This document shows, piece after piece, positions 34,155-43,424 of a stretch of DNA of 64,000 bases. Numbering within the stretch: the first letter of the stretch is position 1; every line of letters starts with the position of its first letter. The translations under genes were made by a program, and so were the position numbers. A model generated the notes under the pieces. The model searched no databases, had not been told where the DNA came from, and saw only the letters and a list, made by a program, of their open reading frames with translations. This stretch comes from Bittarella massiliensis (ex Durand et al. 2017) (GTDB lineage Bacteria; Bacillota; Clostridia; Oscillospirales; Ruminococcaceae), in assembly GCF_017566145.1 (NCBI RefSeq), contig NZ_JABFCL010000009.1, positions 29,626 through 93,625 on the forward strand, written 5' to 3'.

Positions 34155-34207
34155 TTCGACAGATTTCCCTTGTGCGAAGCGCTGCCTTTTTGCCCCTTTT
34201 TTCGACA
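34155..34207. promoter_or_regulatory. Two Spo0A-box-like sites upstream of the lipoprotein gene
   Basis: TTCGACA occurs at 34155-34161 and 34201-34207; its complement TGTCGAA is the core of the Spo0A box. The second lies in a T-rich context as in known boxes. A possible -10 (TATACT, 34267-34272) lies downstream without a clear -35. Confidence 0.35.
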
Positions 34208-34306
34208 GACAGCACAAGAAGTTGAAAAAAACACACCGCCCCCTGTTTCTTTTTTTCCCCTTCGACTATACTAGAGGGGGAAAATCAGTGGAGGGGGGCG
34301 GTCTGC

Positions 34307-34963
34307 GTGAGGCGAATGGGACGGATATGGGCGGCGGTGGCGCTGCTGGGCGCCCTTTTGGCGGGCTGCGTCCCCGCCGCCACCGATCGGGCGGAGAGCA
34401 GCTCTGTCCCGGCGGGAGAGCACTATTTCCCCGCCGATCTCAGCGAGCGCCAGGTGATGGATCTCTACCTGGACCGCTGCCGCTGGCTGGCGGCCGAGGC
34501 GCCCGACTGGACCAGCGCGGACCAGCTGTCCCCCGACGCCGTAGTGGTGCTGGGCTACTACCTCCCCCTCTACCCCGACAACCGGGCGCCGGATCGCCCC
34601 TATTACAACTACGGGGCCGCGTCGGCGGACGAGCTCTCCGGCTACCTCTTTTCCCAGGACGAGGTGGAGGGGTTCTGCCAGCGCTACTTTGGGTTGCCGG
34701 CCCAGTGGGTGCGGGAGAGCGGGCGCTACCTGCCCGAGCGGGAGAGTTACGCCCTCATCTACCGCCCTGTCCCCCGCGAATACCTCTTTGCGCTGGACGA
34801 CTGGCAGGTGGGCGGGTCGCTGATGAGCCTTTCGGTGAGCGTCTACGAGCAGACGGCGGACGGGGAGCGGGGGGCCCTCCTGCGCCGGCGGAGAATTTCC
34901 ATCGAGGGGACTGGGGACGGGGGCTTTCACTACGTGGGGGTCATCACCCTGCCCACCCAGTGA
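34307..34963 (+). CDS. Lipoprotein of unknown function
   Basis: 218 residues. A short signal ends in the lipobox LLAGC (about residue 21), so it is surface-anchored. The mature protein has no family I recognise. It contains repeated Tyr-rich stretches (YYLPLYPDNRAPDRPYYNYG) and a strand-rich C-terminal half. The GTG at 34307 follows GGAGGGGGG at suitable spacing; ATG at 34316 is an alternative. It stands alone between the dlt operon and a terminator. Confidence 0.7.
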   Translation: MRRMGRIWAAVALLGALLAGCVPAATDRAESSSVPAGEHYFPADLSERQVMDLYLDRCRWLAAEAPDWTSADQLSPDAVVVLGYYLPLYPDNRAPDRPYYNYGAASADELSGYLFSQDEVEGFCQRYFGLPAQWVRESGRYLPERESYALIYRPVPREYLFALDDWQVGGSLMSLSVSVYEQTADGERGALLRRRRISIEGTGDGGFHYVGVITLPTQ

Positions 34964-34999
34964 CGGAGAGGAGTTCGACCTGGCGGCGAAAAGAGGTGT

Positions 35000-35060
35000 G
35001 AAAAGCGCCTGGAAAAGCAGCTCTCACAGCGCTTTCCAGGCGCTTTCCAGGCGCTTTTTT
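35000..35060 (+). terminator. Terminator of the lipoprotein gene, with duplicated 3' arm
   Basis: The left arm AAAAGCGCCTGGAAAA (35001-35016) can pair with either of two overlapping copies of the right arm (about 35031-35046 and 35043-35056). The second copy runs into a T6 tract at 35055-35060. Confidence 0.75.
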
Positions 35061-35089
35061 GCGCGTTTTGGCAGGGGGCGGGCAGACAG

Positions 35090-35131
35090 AAAGAGGGAGC
35101 CCGGCAGAACCGTCTGCCGGGCTCCCTCTTT
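35090..35131. terminator. Hairpin terminator at the 3' end of the P-loop kinase gene
   Basis: A perfect 18-bp stem (35090-35107 with 35114-35131), two bases from the stop codon of the minus-strand gene. The T tract is short on both strands. Confidence 0.65.
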
Positions 35132-35133
35132 CT

Positions 35134-35646
35134 TCACTCGGTGCAGTCGGGCAGCTTGTCGCCGGGGCAGATCACCCAGTCGGCCTCCCCCTCGGCGAGG
35201 GGCTCGAAGCGGCTGTCGAAGAGGGCCTGCATCTCGGGGTCAATGCGGTATTCCCGCCCCCGGGCGCCGGCGTTTCGCCCTGCCAGCCGCCGGGCGCGCA
35301 GGTCGGCCGGCGCGCGAAAGAGGATCAGTTTGACCGGCACCCCCGCCCCGGCAAACCGGGCCCGGGTCTCGGCACGCTCCGCCGCGCGCCAAAAGCCGAA
35401 GTCCAGCAGTACATCCGCCCCGGCCAGGGCGATCTCCACCGCCTTTTCCAACAGGTAGGCGCGGCACCGCTCCCAGACCGCCCGGTGGGCCTCCCCCAGG
35501 TACTCGGGGAAGAGGGCGAGCATCAGTTCGTCCACCGAGAGCAGGGCGGCCCCCCGCTCGGCCTGCCAGGCCCGGGCGAAGGTGCTCTTCCCACTGCCGG
35601 TCTTGCCGCAGAGCAGGTAGACGACACCGGCGGCTCTTCTCTCCAT
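35134..35646 (-). CDS. P-loop kinase-like protein (AAA_33 / zeta-toxin-like fold)
   Basis: 170 residues. Walker A is LLCGKTGSGKSTFARAW (about 10). A DELM motif and the lid arginines in RAPADLRARRLAGRN follow the pattern of small P-loop kinases such as chloramphenicol-phosphotransferase-like and gluconate-kinase-like proteins. The substrate is unknown. The start at 35646 has GGAGG 9 bases upstream; the longer ORF adds 13 residues without a site. It lies directly upstream of the murC terminator but in its own unit. Confidence 0.7.
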   Translation of the reverse strand: MERRAAGVVYLLCGKTGSGKSTFARAWQAERGAALLSVDELMLALFPEYLGEAHRAVWERCRAYLLEKAVEIALAGADVLLDFGFWRAAERAETRARFAGAGVPVKLILFRAPADLRARRLAGRNAGARGREYRIDPEMQALFDSRFEPLAEGEADWVICPGDKLPDCTE

Positions 35647-35666
35647 CAAGCTTCCTCCCTCCCTGC

Positions 35667-35705
35667 AAAAAAGAGCGCCCGGCAACAGCTGCCGGACGCC
35701 CTTTT
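35667..35705 (-). terminator. Terminator of murC
   Basis: A 12-bp stem containing two G-U pairs with a short loop and a T6 run on the minus strand, immediately after the murC stop. Confidence 0.85.
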
Positions 35706-35706
35706 G

Positions 35707-37083
35707 TCAGTTCTTTTTCTGCCCCAGCAGCAGCTTGTCGATCTTGTAGACGTCTCCGCAGCCCAGGGTGAGCACCAGGTCGCCCGGTTCCGCGTGGGCC
35801 AGCAGGTAGTCGGCCACCTCGGGGAAGGTGTCCAGCTGCACGCTGCCGGGCACCCTGTCGGCCAGGTCCTTGGCGTGGATGCCGTAGGTGTTGATCTCCC
35901 TTGCGCCCATGATGGCGGTGATCACCGCCCGGTCGGCGATCTGCAGGACCCGCGCGAAGTCGTCCAGCAGGATCGAGGTGCGGGAGAAGGTGAAGGGCTG
36001 AAAGACCGCCCACACCTTGTTGTAGCCCATCTGGGTGGCCACCTTGAGGGTCGCCTCCAGCTCGGCGGGGTGGTGGGCGTAGTCGTCGGCCACGGTAAAG
36101 CCGCCGACCTCCCCCAAAAATTCAAAGCGGCGGCCCGCCCCGCCGAAGTGGGGCAGCTGCTCCTCCAGCTGGGCGGGGGTGACCCCGCACTGCAGCGCCG
36201 CCACGCAGACGGCCAGAGAGTTGAGGATGTTGTGCCGGCCCGGCACCCCCAGCCGAATCCGGCAGAGGGTCTCGCCCCGGTGGCAGAGGTCGTACTGGTA
36301 AAAGACCCCCCGCTCCACGGCGATGTTCTCGGCGGTGTAGTCAAGCCCCGCCTTGGTGCCAAAGGTGAGGATGGGCACCGTCACCCCGTCCAGGGACTTC
36401 ATGGAGTTCTCGTCGTCCCCGTTGACGATGACCATCTTGCTGGCCATCTTGTTGAAGGCGTTGAAGGAGCGGATGATGTTCTCGAGATTTTTGAAGTACT
36501 CCAGATGGTCCCGGTCGATGTTGAGGACCACCGAGACGTCGGGGCTGAGCTTTAAGAAGGTGTCCACGTACTCGCAGGACTCGCAGACGAAGGTCTCGCT
36601 CTTCCCCACCCGGCCGTTGCCGCCGATGCGGCTCAATTTGCCGCCGATGACCGCCGTGGGGTCGGCCCCGCAGTCCAGCAGCAGCTGGGTGAGCATGGCG
36701 GTGGAGGTGGTTTTGCCGTGGGTGCCACAGATGCAGACGGCGTTGGAGTACTGGCGGGAGATGACCCCCAGCAGCACCGAGCGCTCGATGACGGTGGCGT
36801 TGGAGGCCTTGGCCGCCAGCAGCTCGGGATTGTCCTTCATGATGGCCGCGGTGTAGACCACCAGGTCGGCCCCCTCGATGTTTTTGGGGTCGTGGCCCAG
36901 GTGCACCGGGATCCCCAGCCCCCGCACCAGGGCCAGGGTGTCGGTCTCGTTGTTGTCCGAGCCGGTGATGTAATAGCCCTTGTCGTGCAGGATTTGGGCG
37001 AGGGGGAACATCCCCGACCCGCCGATGCCGATGAAATGAACGTGCTGTTTGCCCTTGAGCAAGTCCTCGTAGATAACTGCCAT
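35707..37083 (-). CDS. murC: UDP-N-acetylmuramate--L-alanine ligase
   Basis: 458 residues. It adds L-alanine to UDP-MurNAc, the first step of the peptidoglycan stem peptide. The N-terminal Rossmann motif HFIGIGGSGMFPLAQIL, the ATP loop CGTHGKTTSTAM (about 110), VDTFLKLSP and NIDRDHLEYF, and the C-terminal DDYAHHPAEL and FQPFTFSRT are all typical of MurC. The ATG at 37083 is chosen because GAGGTG lies 9 bases upstream; a GTG three codons earlier is closer to the site. It is monocistronic. Confidence 0.96.
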   Translation of the reverse strand: MAVIYEDLLKGKQHVHFIGIGGSGMFPLAQILHDKGYYITGSDNNETDTLALVRGLGIPVHLGHDPKNIEGADLVVYTAAIMKDNPELLAAKASNATVIERSVLLGVISRQYSNAVCICGTHGKTTSTAMLTQLLLDCGADPTAVIGGKLSRIGGNGRVGKSETFVCESCEYVDTFLKLSPDVSVVLNIDRDHLEYFKNLENIIRSFNAFNKMASKMVIVNGDDENSMKSLDGVTVPILTFGTKAGLDYTAENIAVERGVFYQYDLCHRGETLCRIRLGVPGRHNILNSLAVCVAALQCGVTPAQLEEQLPHFGGAGRRFEFLGEVGGFTVADDYAHHPAELEATLKVATQMGYNKVWAVFQPFTFSRTSILLDDFARVLQIADRAVITAIMGAREINTYGIHAKDLADRVPGSVQLDTFPEVADYLLAHAEPGDLVLTLGCGDVYKIDKLLLGQKKN

Positions 37084-37304
37084 GTTGCGCACACCTCGAA
37101 TGTAGTCTCAGGGATGGGGGCACAGGCCCCCGCGAAATGGGTTGGGCGATGAACTCCCATAGAATATACCACATTTCCCCTGCAAAATCCACGCCTTTGC
37201 CGGTTTTGCCGCCATTTTTAAAAAGCGGCCCAGCGGCGGACGGCATTTTGCAAGAAGCTGCCGTCATTTCCTGCAAAAAAGGGGGGAGAAGGGGCAAAAA
37301 TTCC

Positions 37305-37333
37305 TTGCAATTTTGGCCCCGCAACGATACACT
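37305..37333 (+). promoter_or_regulatory. Promoter of the RpiR regulator gene
   Basis: TTGCAA-N17-TACACT (-35 at 37305-37310, -10 at 37328-37333), about 130 bases before the chosen start. Confidence 0.55.
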
Positions 37334-37471
37334 GATAGTGTTGATAAATTCGGCAAAAACAGCCGCTTTCCCAGCGGCGTCCATTTCATTATACGCCGAG
37401 CGGCAGACGCCCATGCGCGGATGCCCGCCTTTTTTGTGGCCGGCGCGGGGCAGAGAGGCAGGGAGAGGATT

Positions 37472-38335
37472 TTGAGCAGTTTGTTACACACCATCGAGGA
37501 GAAGATGGGCCAGTTTTCCAAGGGGCAGAAGAAGATCGCCCGCTACATCTTTGAAAACTACGACAAGGCCGCTTTTATGACCGCCTCCAAGCTGGGGCGG
37601 GAGGTGGGGGTCAGCGAGTCCACCGTGGTTCGCTTTGCCATGGAGGTGGGCTTTGAGGGCTACCCCCAGTTTCAGCGCTCCCTCAAGGAGCTCATCAAAC
37701 GCAATCTCAGCGCCGTGCAGCGGATGCGGGTCACCTCCGAACAGATCGGCGACCGGGACGTCCTCTCCCGGGTGCTGGAACTGGATGTCGCCACCGTCCG
37801 CAAGACCGAGCAGGCCGTCTCCAGCGAGGACTTTAACCGCGCCGTCGAGACCCTGCTGGAGGCCCGGCGCATCTACATTGTGGGGATGCGGGGGGCCTCC
37901 TCCCTCTCCTCCTTTACCGCCTACTATTTCAACATGATCTTTGAAAATGTTCACCTGGTCAGCGAGGACAAGGGCTCCGATGTCTTTGAGCAGATCGTCC
38001 GCATCGGCGAGGGGGACGTGATTCTGGGCATCAGTTTCCCCCGCTACTCCAAAAAGACGGTGCGGGCGTTGACCTGCGCGGCCAAGAGCGGGGCAAAGGT
38101 CATCTCCATCACCGACAGCGAAAAGTCCCCCATCGCCGCCATGGCCGACACCGTCCTCTATGCCAAGAGCGAGATGATCTCCTTTGTGGACTCGCTGGTG
38201 GCCCCCCTCAGCCTCATCAACGCCCTGATCGTGGCCCTGGGCCAGCGCAAGCAGACCGAGGTGTTTGCCACCCTGGGCAAGTTGGAGGCCATGTGGAACG
38301 AGGACCAGGTCTACGAGAACATCGGCGAGGTGTAG
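37472..38335 (+). CDS. RpiR/MurR-family transcriptional regulator
   Basis: 287 residues. The N-terminal HTH_6 domain (FSKGQKKIARYIFENYDKA, then REVGVSESTVVRFAMEVGF) is joined to a SIS domain (YIVGMRGASSLSSFTAYYF; about 130-260) that senses a phosphosugar. The TTG at 37472 follows GGGAGAGG; the upstream ORF extension has no site. It lies 2 bases from the flavoprotein gene and may head the flavoprotein-cmk-plsC-ispH unit. Its targets are unknown. Confidence 0.9.
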   Translation: MSSLLHTIEEKMGQFSKGQKKIARYIFENYDKAAFMTASKLGREVGVSESTVVRFAMEVGFEGYPQFQRSLKELIKRNLSAVQRMRVTSEQIGDRDVLSRVLELDVATVRKTEQAVSSEDFNRAVETLLEARRIYIVGMRGASSLSSFTAYYFNMIFENVHLVSEDKGSDVFEQIVRIGEGDVILGISFPRYSKKTVRALTCAAKSGAKVISITDSEKSPIAAMADTVLYAKSEMISFVDSLVAPLSLINALIVALGQRKQTEVFATLGKLEAMWNEDQVYENIGEV

Positions 38336-38337
38336 AG

Positions 38338-39579
38338 ATGGAGAGAGTGTACAGCGCCGCAGTGATCGGCGGCGGCCCCGCGGGGCTGATGGCCGCCGGG
38401 CTGCTGGGACAGGGGGGGGTGCCGGTCCTCCTGCTGGAAAAAAACGACAGCCCCGGCAAAAAGTTGCGCATCACCGGCAAGGGCCGGTGCAACCTGACCA
38501 ACAACTGCGAGGTGGAGGACTTTCTGCGCAGCGTCCCCCGCAACCCCCGCTTTCTCTACTCGGCCCTCTACGGCTTCTCCCCCCAGGACACCATGGCCTT
38601 TTTTGAGGGGCTGGGGGTCCCCCTCAAGACCGAGCGGGGGAACCGGGTATTCCCCCAGAGCGACCGGGCAGGCGACGTGGTGGACGCCCTGGTAAACTGG
38701 TGCCGGGCCCAGGGGGTGGAATTTCGCCAGGGCGAGGTGGAGGCGATCGCCCCCGGCGCGCCCTTCTCCCTGTCCCTCAAAGAGGGGGGCGCCCTCGCCG
38801 CCCACCGGGTGGTGGTGGCCACCGGCGGCCTCTCCTACCCACAGACCGGCAGCACCGGCGACGGCTATCGCTTTGCCCGCCAACTGGGGCACACCGTCAA
38901 CGCGCCGGGGCCCTCCCTGGTGCCCCTGTGCTGCTGTGAGCGGTGGTGCAAAAACTGCCAGGGGCTCTCCCTGAAAAACGTCACCCTCACGGTGGAGGAG
39001 GTGGGGAAGAAGCGCCCGGTCTTCAGCGAGCTGGGAGAGATGCTCTTCACCCATTTCGGGGTCTCGGGGCCGCTGGTCCTCTCCGCCTCCTGCCACATGG
39101 AGGATGCGCCTGGGCGCTACCGGCTGCACATCGACTTAAAGCCCGGCCTCACCCCCGAGGCGCTGGACCGCCGGCTGCTGCGGGATTTTGAGGAGTACCG
39201 GAACAAAAACCTGCAAAACGCCCTGGGCAAGCTGCTGCCGCAAAAGCTCATCGGCAGCTATGTGGCCCTCACCGGCATCCCCGGGGAGAAGAAGGTCAAC
39301 CAGCTCACCCAGGCCGAGCGGGGGGAGATGGTGCGGGTGATGAAGGACCTGCCCCTCACCGTCTCCGGCTTTCGCCCCGCGGCCGAGGGAATTATCACCC
39401 GCGGCGGCGTCTCGGTGCGGGAGATAGACCCCGGCTCCTGCCAGTCGAGGCGCTGTCCGGGCCTCTACTTTGCGGGGGAGGTGCTGGATGTGGACGGCTA
39501 CACCGGCGGCTTCAATTTGCAGATCGCCTTTTCCACCGCCGTGGCTGCGGCACGGGACATCCTGGCCCTGCCCCGGTGA
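38338..39579 (+). CDS. HI0933-family flavoprotein (BaiN-like NAD(P)/FAD oxidoreductase)
   Basis: 413 residues. The FAD-binding GGGPAGLMAAGLLG lies at the N-terminus and KLRITGKGRCNLTNN is the family signature. VVVATGGLSYPQTGSTGDG and the C-terminal YFAGEVLDVDGYTGGFNLQ complete the dinucleotide-binding fold. One member, BaiN, acts in bile-acid dehydroxylation, but most are housekeeping proteins of unknown substrate. The position just upstream of cmk is common in Clostridia. Confidence 0.88.
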   Translation: MERVYSAAVIGGGPAGLMAAGLLGQGGVPVLLLEKNDSPGKKLRITGKGRCNLTNNCEVEDFLRSVPRNPRFLYSALYGFSPQDTMAFFEGLGVPLKTERGNRVFPQSDRAGDVVDALVNWCRAQGVEFRQGEVEAIAPGAPFSLSLKEGGALAAHRVVVATGGLSYPQTGSTGDGYRFARQLGHTVNAPGPSLVPLCCCERWCKNCQGLSLKNVTLTVEEVGKKRPVFSELGEMLFTHFGVSGPLVLSASCHMEDAPGRYRLHIDLKPGLTPEALDRRLLRDFEEYRNKNLQNALGKLLPQKLIGSYVALTGIPGEKKVNQLTQAERGEMVRVMKDLPLTVSGFRPAAEGIITRGGVSVREIDPGSCQSRRCPGLYFAGEVLDVDGYTGGFNLQIAFSTAVAAARDILALPR

Positions 39580-39670
39580 CCCTTACCCGTTCTGACCGGT
39601 CGCCCTCCGGGGCGGCTTTTGGCCCCGAAGGGGCCTCTATTACCACCAATTTCGAGGAGGACAAACAGAT

Positions 39671-40345
39671 ATGCTATCCATTGCCATTGACGGGCCCGCC
39701 GGCGCGGGCAAGAGCACCATCGCCCGCACGGCGGCCGAGGCGCTGCACTTTATCTACGTGGACACCGGGGCCCTCTACCGGGCCATCGGCTACCACGGCT
39801 TGCAGGTGGGGGCCGACCTGACCGACACGGCGGCCATCAAAGCCCTGTTGCCGGAGCTGCAGGTGGATCTGCGCTTTGTCGAGGGCAGGCAGCGGGTCTT
39901 TGTCGACGGCGAGGATGTGAGCGACTTCATCCGCTCTCCCCAGGTGAGCAAGGCCGCCTCCCAGGTCTCGGCGGTGCAGGAGGTGCGGGATTTCCTGATG
40001 GAGACCCAGCGCTCCCTGGCCCGCAAGAACAGCGTCATCATGGACGGGAGGGACATCGGCACTGTGGTGCTGCCCGATGCCGATCTAAAAATCTTCCTCA
40101 CCGCCTCTCCCGAAGCCCGGGCCCAGCGCCGCTGCAAGGAACTGGCGGAAAAGGGGACCCCCGTCCCCTGCGAAGAGGTGCTGCGGGACATTCAGCAGCG
40201 CGACTACGACGACAGCCACCGGGAGGCCGCCCCCCTCAAACAGGCTGCGGACGCGGTGTTGGTGGACACCAGTGAACTGAATTTGGCGGAGAGCGTGGAC
40301 GCAGTCTGCGCCCTGATCCGCCAGCGTCTGGGGGATCGGCTATGA
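39671..40345 (+). CDS. cmk: Cytidylate kinase
   Basis: 224 residues. It phosphorylates CMP and dCMP. Motifs are the P-loop IDGPAGAGKSTIAR, the CMP-site YVDTGALYRA and GRDIGTVVLPDADLKIFL. CGAGGAGG lies before the ATG. The gene overlaps plsC by 4 bases in the cmk-plsC-ispH/S1 order typical of Clostridia. Confidence 0.96.
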   Translation: MLSIAIDGPAGAGKSTIARTAAEALHFIYVDTGALYRAIGYHGLQVGADLTDTAAIKALLPELQVDLRFVEGRQRVFVDGEDVSDFIRSPQVSKAASQVSAVQEVRDFLMETQRSLARKNSVIMDGRDIGTVVLPDADLKIFLTASPEARAQRRCKELAEKGTPVPCEEVLRDIQQRDYDDSHREAAPLKQAADAVLVDTSELNLAESVDAVCALIRQRLGDRL

Positions 40346-40947
40346 GTTTTTACCACTTTGCCCGCGGGGTGGTCAATGTGATCTTTCGCACCCTCTACCG
40401 GGTACACTATGAGGGGCGGGAGAACCTGCCTCCCCAGGGCGGCTACGTCTTCTGCTCCAACCACATCAGCGACCTGGATCCCATTTTTGTGGCCCTGCCA
40501 GTGCGCCAGCAGATCTGCTATATGGCCAAGATCGAATTGTTTGGAGGCCGCTTTACCGGCGGCCTGCTGCGGGCGTTGGGAGCCTTTCCGGTGGATCGGG
40601 GCAAGGGGGATACCTCCGCCCTGGACCGGGCCAAAGAGGTGGTCGAAGAGGGGAAAATTCTCGGTGTTTTTCCCGAGGGGACCCGCTCTAAGACCGGCAA
40701 GCTGCTCAAACTCAAGTCGGGGGCCATCGTGGTCTCGGCCCAGACCGGGGCCGACATCCTGCCGGTGGCCATCTGCGCCCCCAAGGGGATGCGCCCCTTC
40801 GCCCCCGTCTATGTGCGCTACGGCGCCCTTATCCGCAATGGGGAACTGGGGCTGACGGACATGAAGGCCGCCTCCCAGCTCAAGGGGGCCAAGGCCCTGC
40901 TCACCGAGCGGATGTCGGCTTTGTTGGAGGGGTTGCCATGCCGGTGA
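40342..40947 (+). CDS. plsC: 1-acyl-sn-glycerol-3-phosphate acyltransferase
   Basis: 201 residues, with the acyltransferase motifs NHISDLDP (HX4D, catalytic), the substrate-binding FPEGTRSKTG and PVAICAPKGM. It makes phosphatidic acid at the membrane. It overlaps cmk and ispH, indicating translational coupling. Confidence 0.93.
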   Translation: MSFYHFARGVVNVIFRTLYRVHYEGRENLPPQGGYVFCSNHISDLDPIFVALPVRQQICYMAKIELFGGRFTGGLLRALGAFPVDRGKGDTSALDRAKEVVEEGKILGVFPEGTRSKTGKLLKLKSGAIVVSAQTGADILPVAICAPKGMRPFAPVYVRYGALIRNGELGLTDMKAASQLKGAKALLTERMSALLEGLPCR

Positions 40948-42962
40948 TTTTGGCGAAGACGGCGGGATTCTGCTTTGGGGTGGACCGGGCGGTCAAACAG
41001 GTCTATGACCTGCTGGAACAGGGAAAGCGGGTGTGCACCCTGGGCCCCATCATCCACAATACCCACCTGGTGGCCGACCTGGAGCGCCGCGGGGTGCGCA
41101 CGGTTGCGTCTCCCGCCGAGGTGGGGGAGGGGGAGACCCTGGTCATCCGCTCCCACGGGGTACCCGCTTCGGTCTACGCGCAGATCGAGCAGGCGGGGAT
41201 CGACTGGGTGGACGCCACCTGCCCCTTTGTGGCCAAAATCCACCAGATCGTGAGGGAGCGCTCTGAGGCGGGGGACCTGGTCCTGGTCGCCGGGGACCCC
41301 AATCACCCCGAGGTGGTGGGGATCGTTGGCCACTGCCCCGGCGAGGTGCGGGTCTTCTCCACTGCCGAAGAGCTGCGCCAGCTGGCAAAGGAGGGGGACT
41401 TCTCTGACCGGCCGGTGTCGATGGTCAGTCAGACCACCTTCAATGTGGCCCTCTGGAAAGAGGCGGTGGCCGCAGCCGAGGCCCTCTTTCCCGGGCTCTC
41501 GGTCTTTTCCACCATCTGTTCGGCCACGGCCAGCCGGCAGCAGGAGGCGGAGGCCCTTTCCCAAAAGAGCGGGCTGATGGTGGTGGTGGGAGATCGCAAA
41601 AGCTCCAACACCGCCAAATTGCGGGAGGTTTGCGAAAAAAATTGCCCCACAATCCTGGTAGAAACTGCGGATGAACTGTTGCAACAGCGCGGTTTGTATG
41701 CTAAAATAATAGGAGTTACCGCTGGTGCTTCGACTCCGGCGTGTATAATCAAGGAGGTACTACATACAATGAGTGAACTGCAAAACGACGTTCAAGGCGA
41801 AGACTTCAGCTTTGAAGAAGCACTGGAGGAGAGCCTCAAGCCAATATATACCGGCCAGCGCCTCAAGGGCGTAGTCACCAGCATCGCCCCCAATGAGGTG
41901 ACCGTTGATATTGGCACCAAGCACACCGGTTTTGTCGCCCTGAGCGAGCTCACCAACGATCCCAACGCGTCGGCGGACGACATCGTCAAAAAAGGCGAAG
42001 AGATCAACGTGATCGTTTTGCGGGTCAACGATCAGGAAGGCACCGTCCAGCTGTCCAAAAAGCGCTACGACGCCATCGAGGGCTTCGACAAGATCGTCAA
42101 AGCCCAGGAGGAGGACGCCATCCTCACCGGCACCGTCACCGACGTCATTAAAGGCGGCGTGCTGGTCAGCTGCTACGGCATCAAGGTGTTCGTCCCCGCC
42201 TCCCTGGCAACCCTCCGCCGCAACGACGACCTCAACGCCCTCAAGGGCACCGAGGCCGAATTCAAGGTCATTGAGATCAACGAGCGCCGGGCCCGCGCCA
42301 TCGGCTCCATCAAAGCCGTTCTGGCCGAGCGCAACAAGGCCGTCGCCGAGGCTTTCTGGCAGTCTGTTGAGATCGGCAAGCACTACACCGGCACCGTCAA
42401 GAGCCTGACTTCCTACGGCGCCTTCATCGACCTGGGCGGTGTGGACGGCATGGTCCACATCAGCGAGCTGAGCTGGAAGCGCATCAAGCACCCCAGCGAG
42501 GTGGTCAAGGTCGGCGACACCGTCGAGGTCTACGTCAAGGACGTGGACTTCGAGAACAAGAAGATCTCCCTGGGCTACAAGAAGACCGAGGACAACCCCT
42601 GGTCCATCTTCCAGAGAGACTACCATGTCGGCGATGTCATCAAGGTGCAGATCGTCTCCATCACCTCCTTTGGCGCCTTTGCCCGGATTATCGATGGGGT
42701 GGACGGTCTGATCCACATCAGCCAGATCTCCAACGAGCGGGTTGAGAAGGTGGCCGACGCCCTGCAGGTGGGACAGGAGGTCGAGGTGAAGATTACCGAG
42801 GCCGACATCGACCGCAAGCGGGTCAGCCTGTCCATCCGCGCCCTGTTGGACAGCCCCAAGCGGGAGGAGCGGGATGACGACTACGGCTTCTCTTCCAGCG
42901 AGAACAACGTGGTCTACTCCACCGAAGAGGCCGATGCCCTGAAAGAGAGTGAAGGGGAGTAA
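40938..42962 (+). CDS. ispH: IspH-ribosomal protein S1 fusion
   Basis: 674 residues. Residues 1-277 are 4-hydroxy-3-methylbut-2-enyl diphosphate reductase, the last step of the MEP isoprenoid pathway. The three iron-sulfur cysteines lie in [10 protein letters not shown] (Cys12), DATCPFV (about 94) and [10 protein letters not shown] (about 194). Residues 278-674 are an S1-like protein with four S1 RNA-binding domains (about 305-375, 390-455, 473-540 and 560-628), for example [20 protein letters not shown]. Such fusions occur in many Clostridia. An in-frame ATG at 41769 behind a strong Shine-Dalgarno site lies exactly at the junction, so a separate S1 product is plausible. The bases around 41640-41770 are more AT-rich than their flanks. 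Confidence 0.95.
   Translation: MPVILAKTAGFCFGVDRAVKQVYDLLEQGKRVCTLGPIIHNTHLVADLERRGVRTVASPAEVGEGETLVIRSHGVPASVYAQIEQAGIDWVDATCPFVAKIHQIVRERSEAGDLVLVAGDPNHPEVVGIVGHCPGEVRVFSTAEELRQLAKEGDFSDRPVSMVSQTTFNVALWKEAVAAAEALFPGLSVFSTICSATASRQQEAEALSQKSGLMVVVGDRKSSNTAKLREVCEKNCPTILVETADELLQQRGLYAKIIGVTAGASTPACIIKEVLHTMSELQNDVQGEDFSFEEALEESLKPIYTGQRLKGVVTSIAPNEVTVDIGTKHTGFVALSELTNDPNASADDIVKKGEEINVIVLRVNDQEGTVQLSKKRYDAIEGFDKIVKAQEEDAILTGTVTDVIKGGVLVSCYGIKVFVPASLATLRRNDDLNALKGTEAEFKVIEINERRARAIGSIKAVLAERNKAVAEAFWQSVEIGKHYTGTVKSLTSYGAFIDLGGVDGMVHISELSWKRIKHPSEVVKVGDTVEVYVKDVDFENKKISLGYKKTEDNPWSIFQRDYHVGDVIKVQIVSITSFGAFARIIDGVDGLIHISQISNERVEKVADALQVGQEVEVKITEADIDRKRVSLSIRALLDSPKREERDDDYGFSSSENNVVYSTEEADALKESEGE
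41751..41771 (+). promoter_or_regulatory. Internal ribosome binding site and start for a free S1 protein
   Basis: AAGGAGG (41751-41757) lies 11 bases before an in-frame ATG (41769-41771) at the IspH/S1 junction. It would give a 397-residue S1 protein starting MSELQNDV. Confidence 0.6.
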
Positions 42963-42977
42963 TTTCTTCCCCTTTTG

Positions 42978-43026
42978 AAAAAGCGCCCTGGAGCGAGCCT
43001 GAGCGGCTCCCTCCGGGGCGCTTTTC
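42978..43026 (+). terminator. Terminator of the cmk-plsC-ispH/S1 unit
   Basis: The outer stem AAAAGCGCC with GGCGCTTTT encloses an inner GGAGC/GCTCC stem. It lies 16 bases after the stop. Confidence 0.75.
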
Positions 43027-43398
43027 TCTACCGTGAGAGGAGAAGGGACCGCATTGCCCGCCCCTCTTTGTCTCTATCTCCCTGCCCATTGGGCGCCAAA
43101 AGCGCGACGGCCGCTTTGCCGCCCTCTCTGTTCCACCTGCACCGGGACAGGGGAAGATGGTCTGGACCCGCCGCCCCCTCTCTGCCCTTTGGGGCGCAAA
43201 AGTGAGATTTTCACCCCCGCCGATGTCTGTCCGCTGACCGGCGGGTGACAAAGGCGCCGCCTTCTCCTTCTTTTTGCCCAGTATTTTACAAAAAAATCGA
43301 CTGTGTGCCGCTAGACTGATGGGAGGCGGCTTCGCCGCTTCCGCCCCCGCCGACGCGAATTTTTTCCTTTTATAATTGCGGGTGGGCGGGCAAACAGT
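43027..43398. other. Intergenic stretch before spoIVB
   Basis: About 370 bases without a recognisable gene. A TATAAT at 43371-43376 could be a -10 for spoIVB, but no matching -35 is seen; forespore sigma factors would not need one of the sigma-A type. Confidence 0.4.
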
Positions 43399-43424
43399 AA
43401 GGAGGTAAAGGCAGGCGATTTGCG

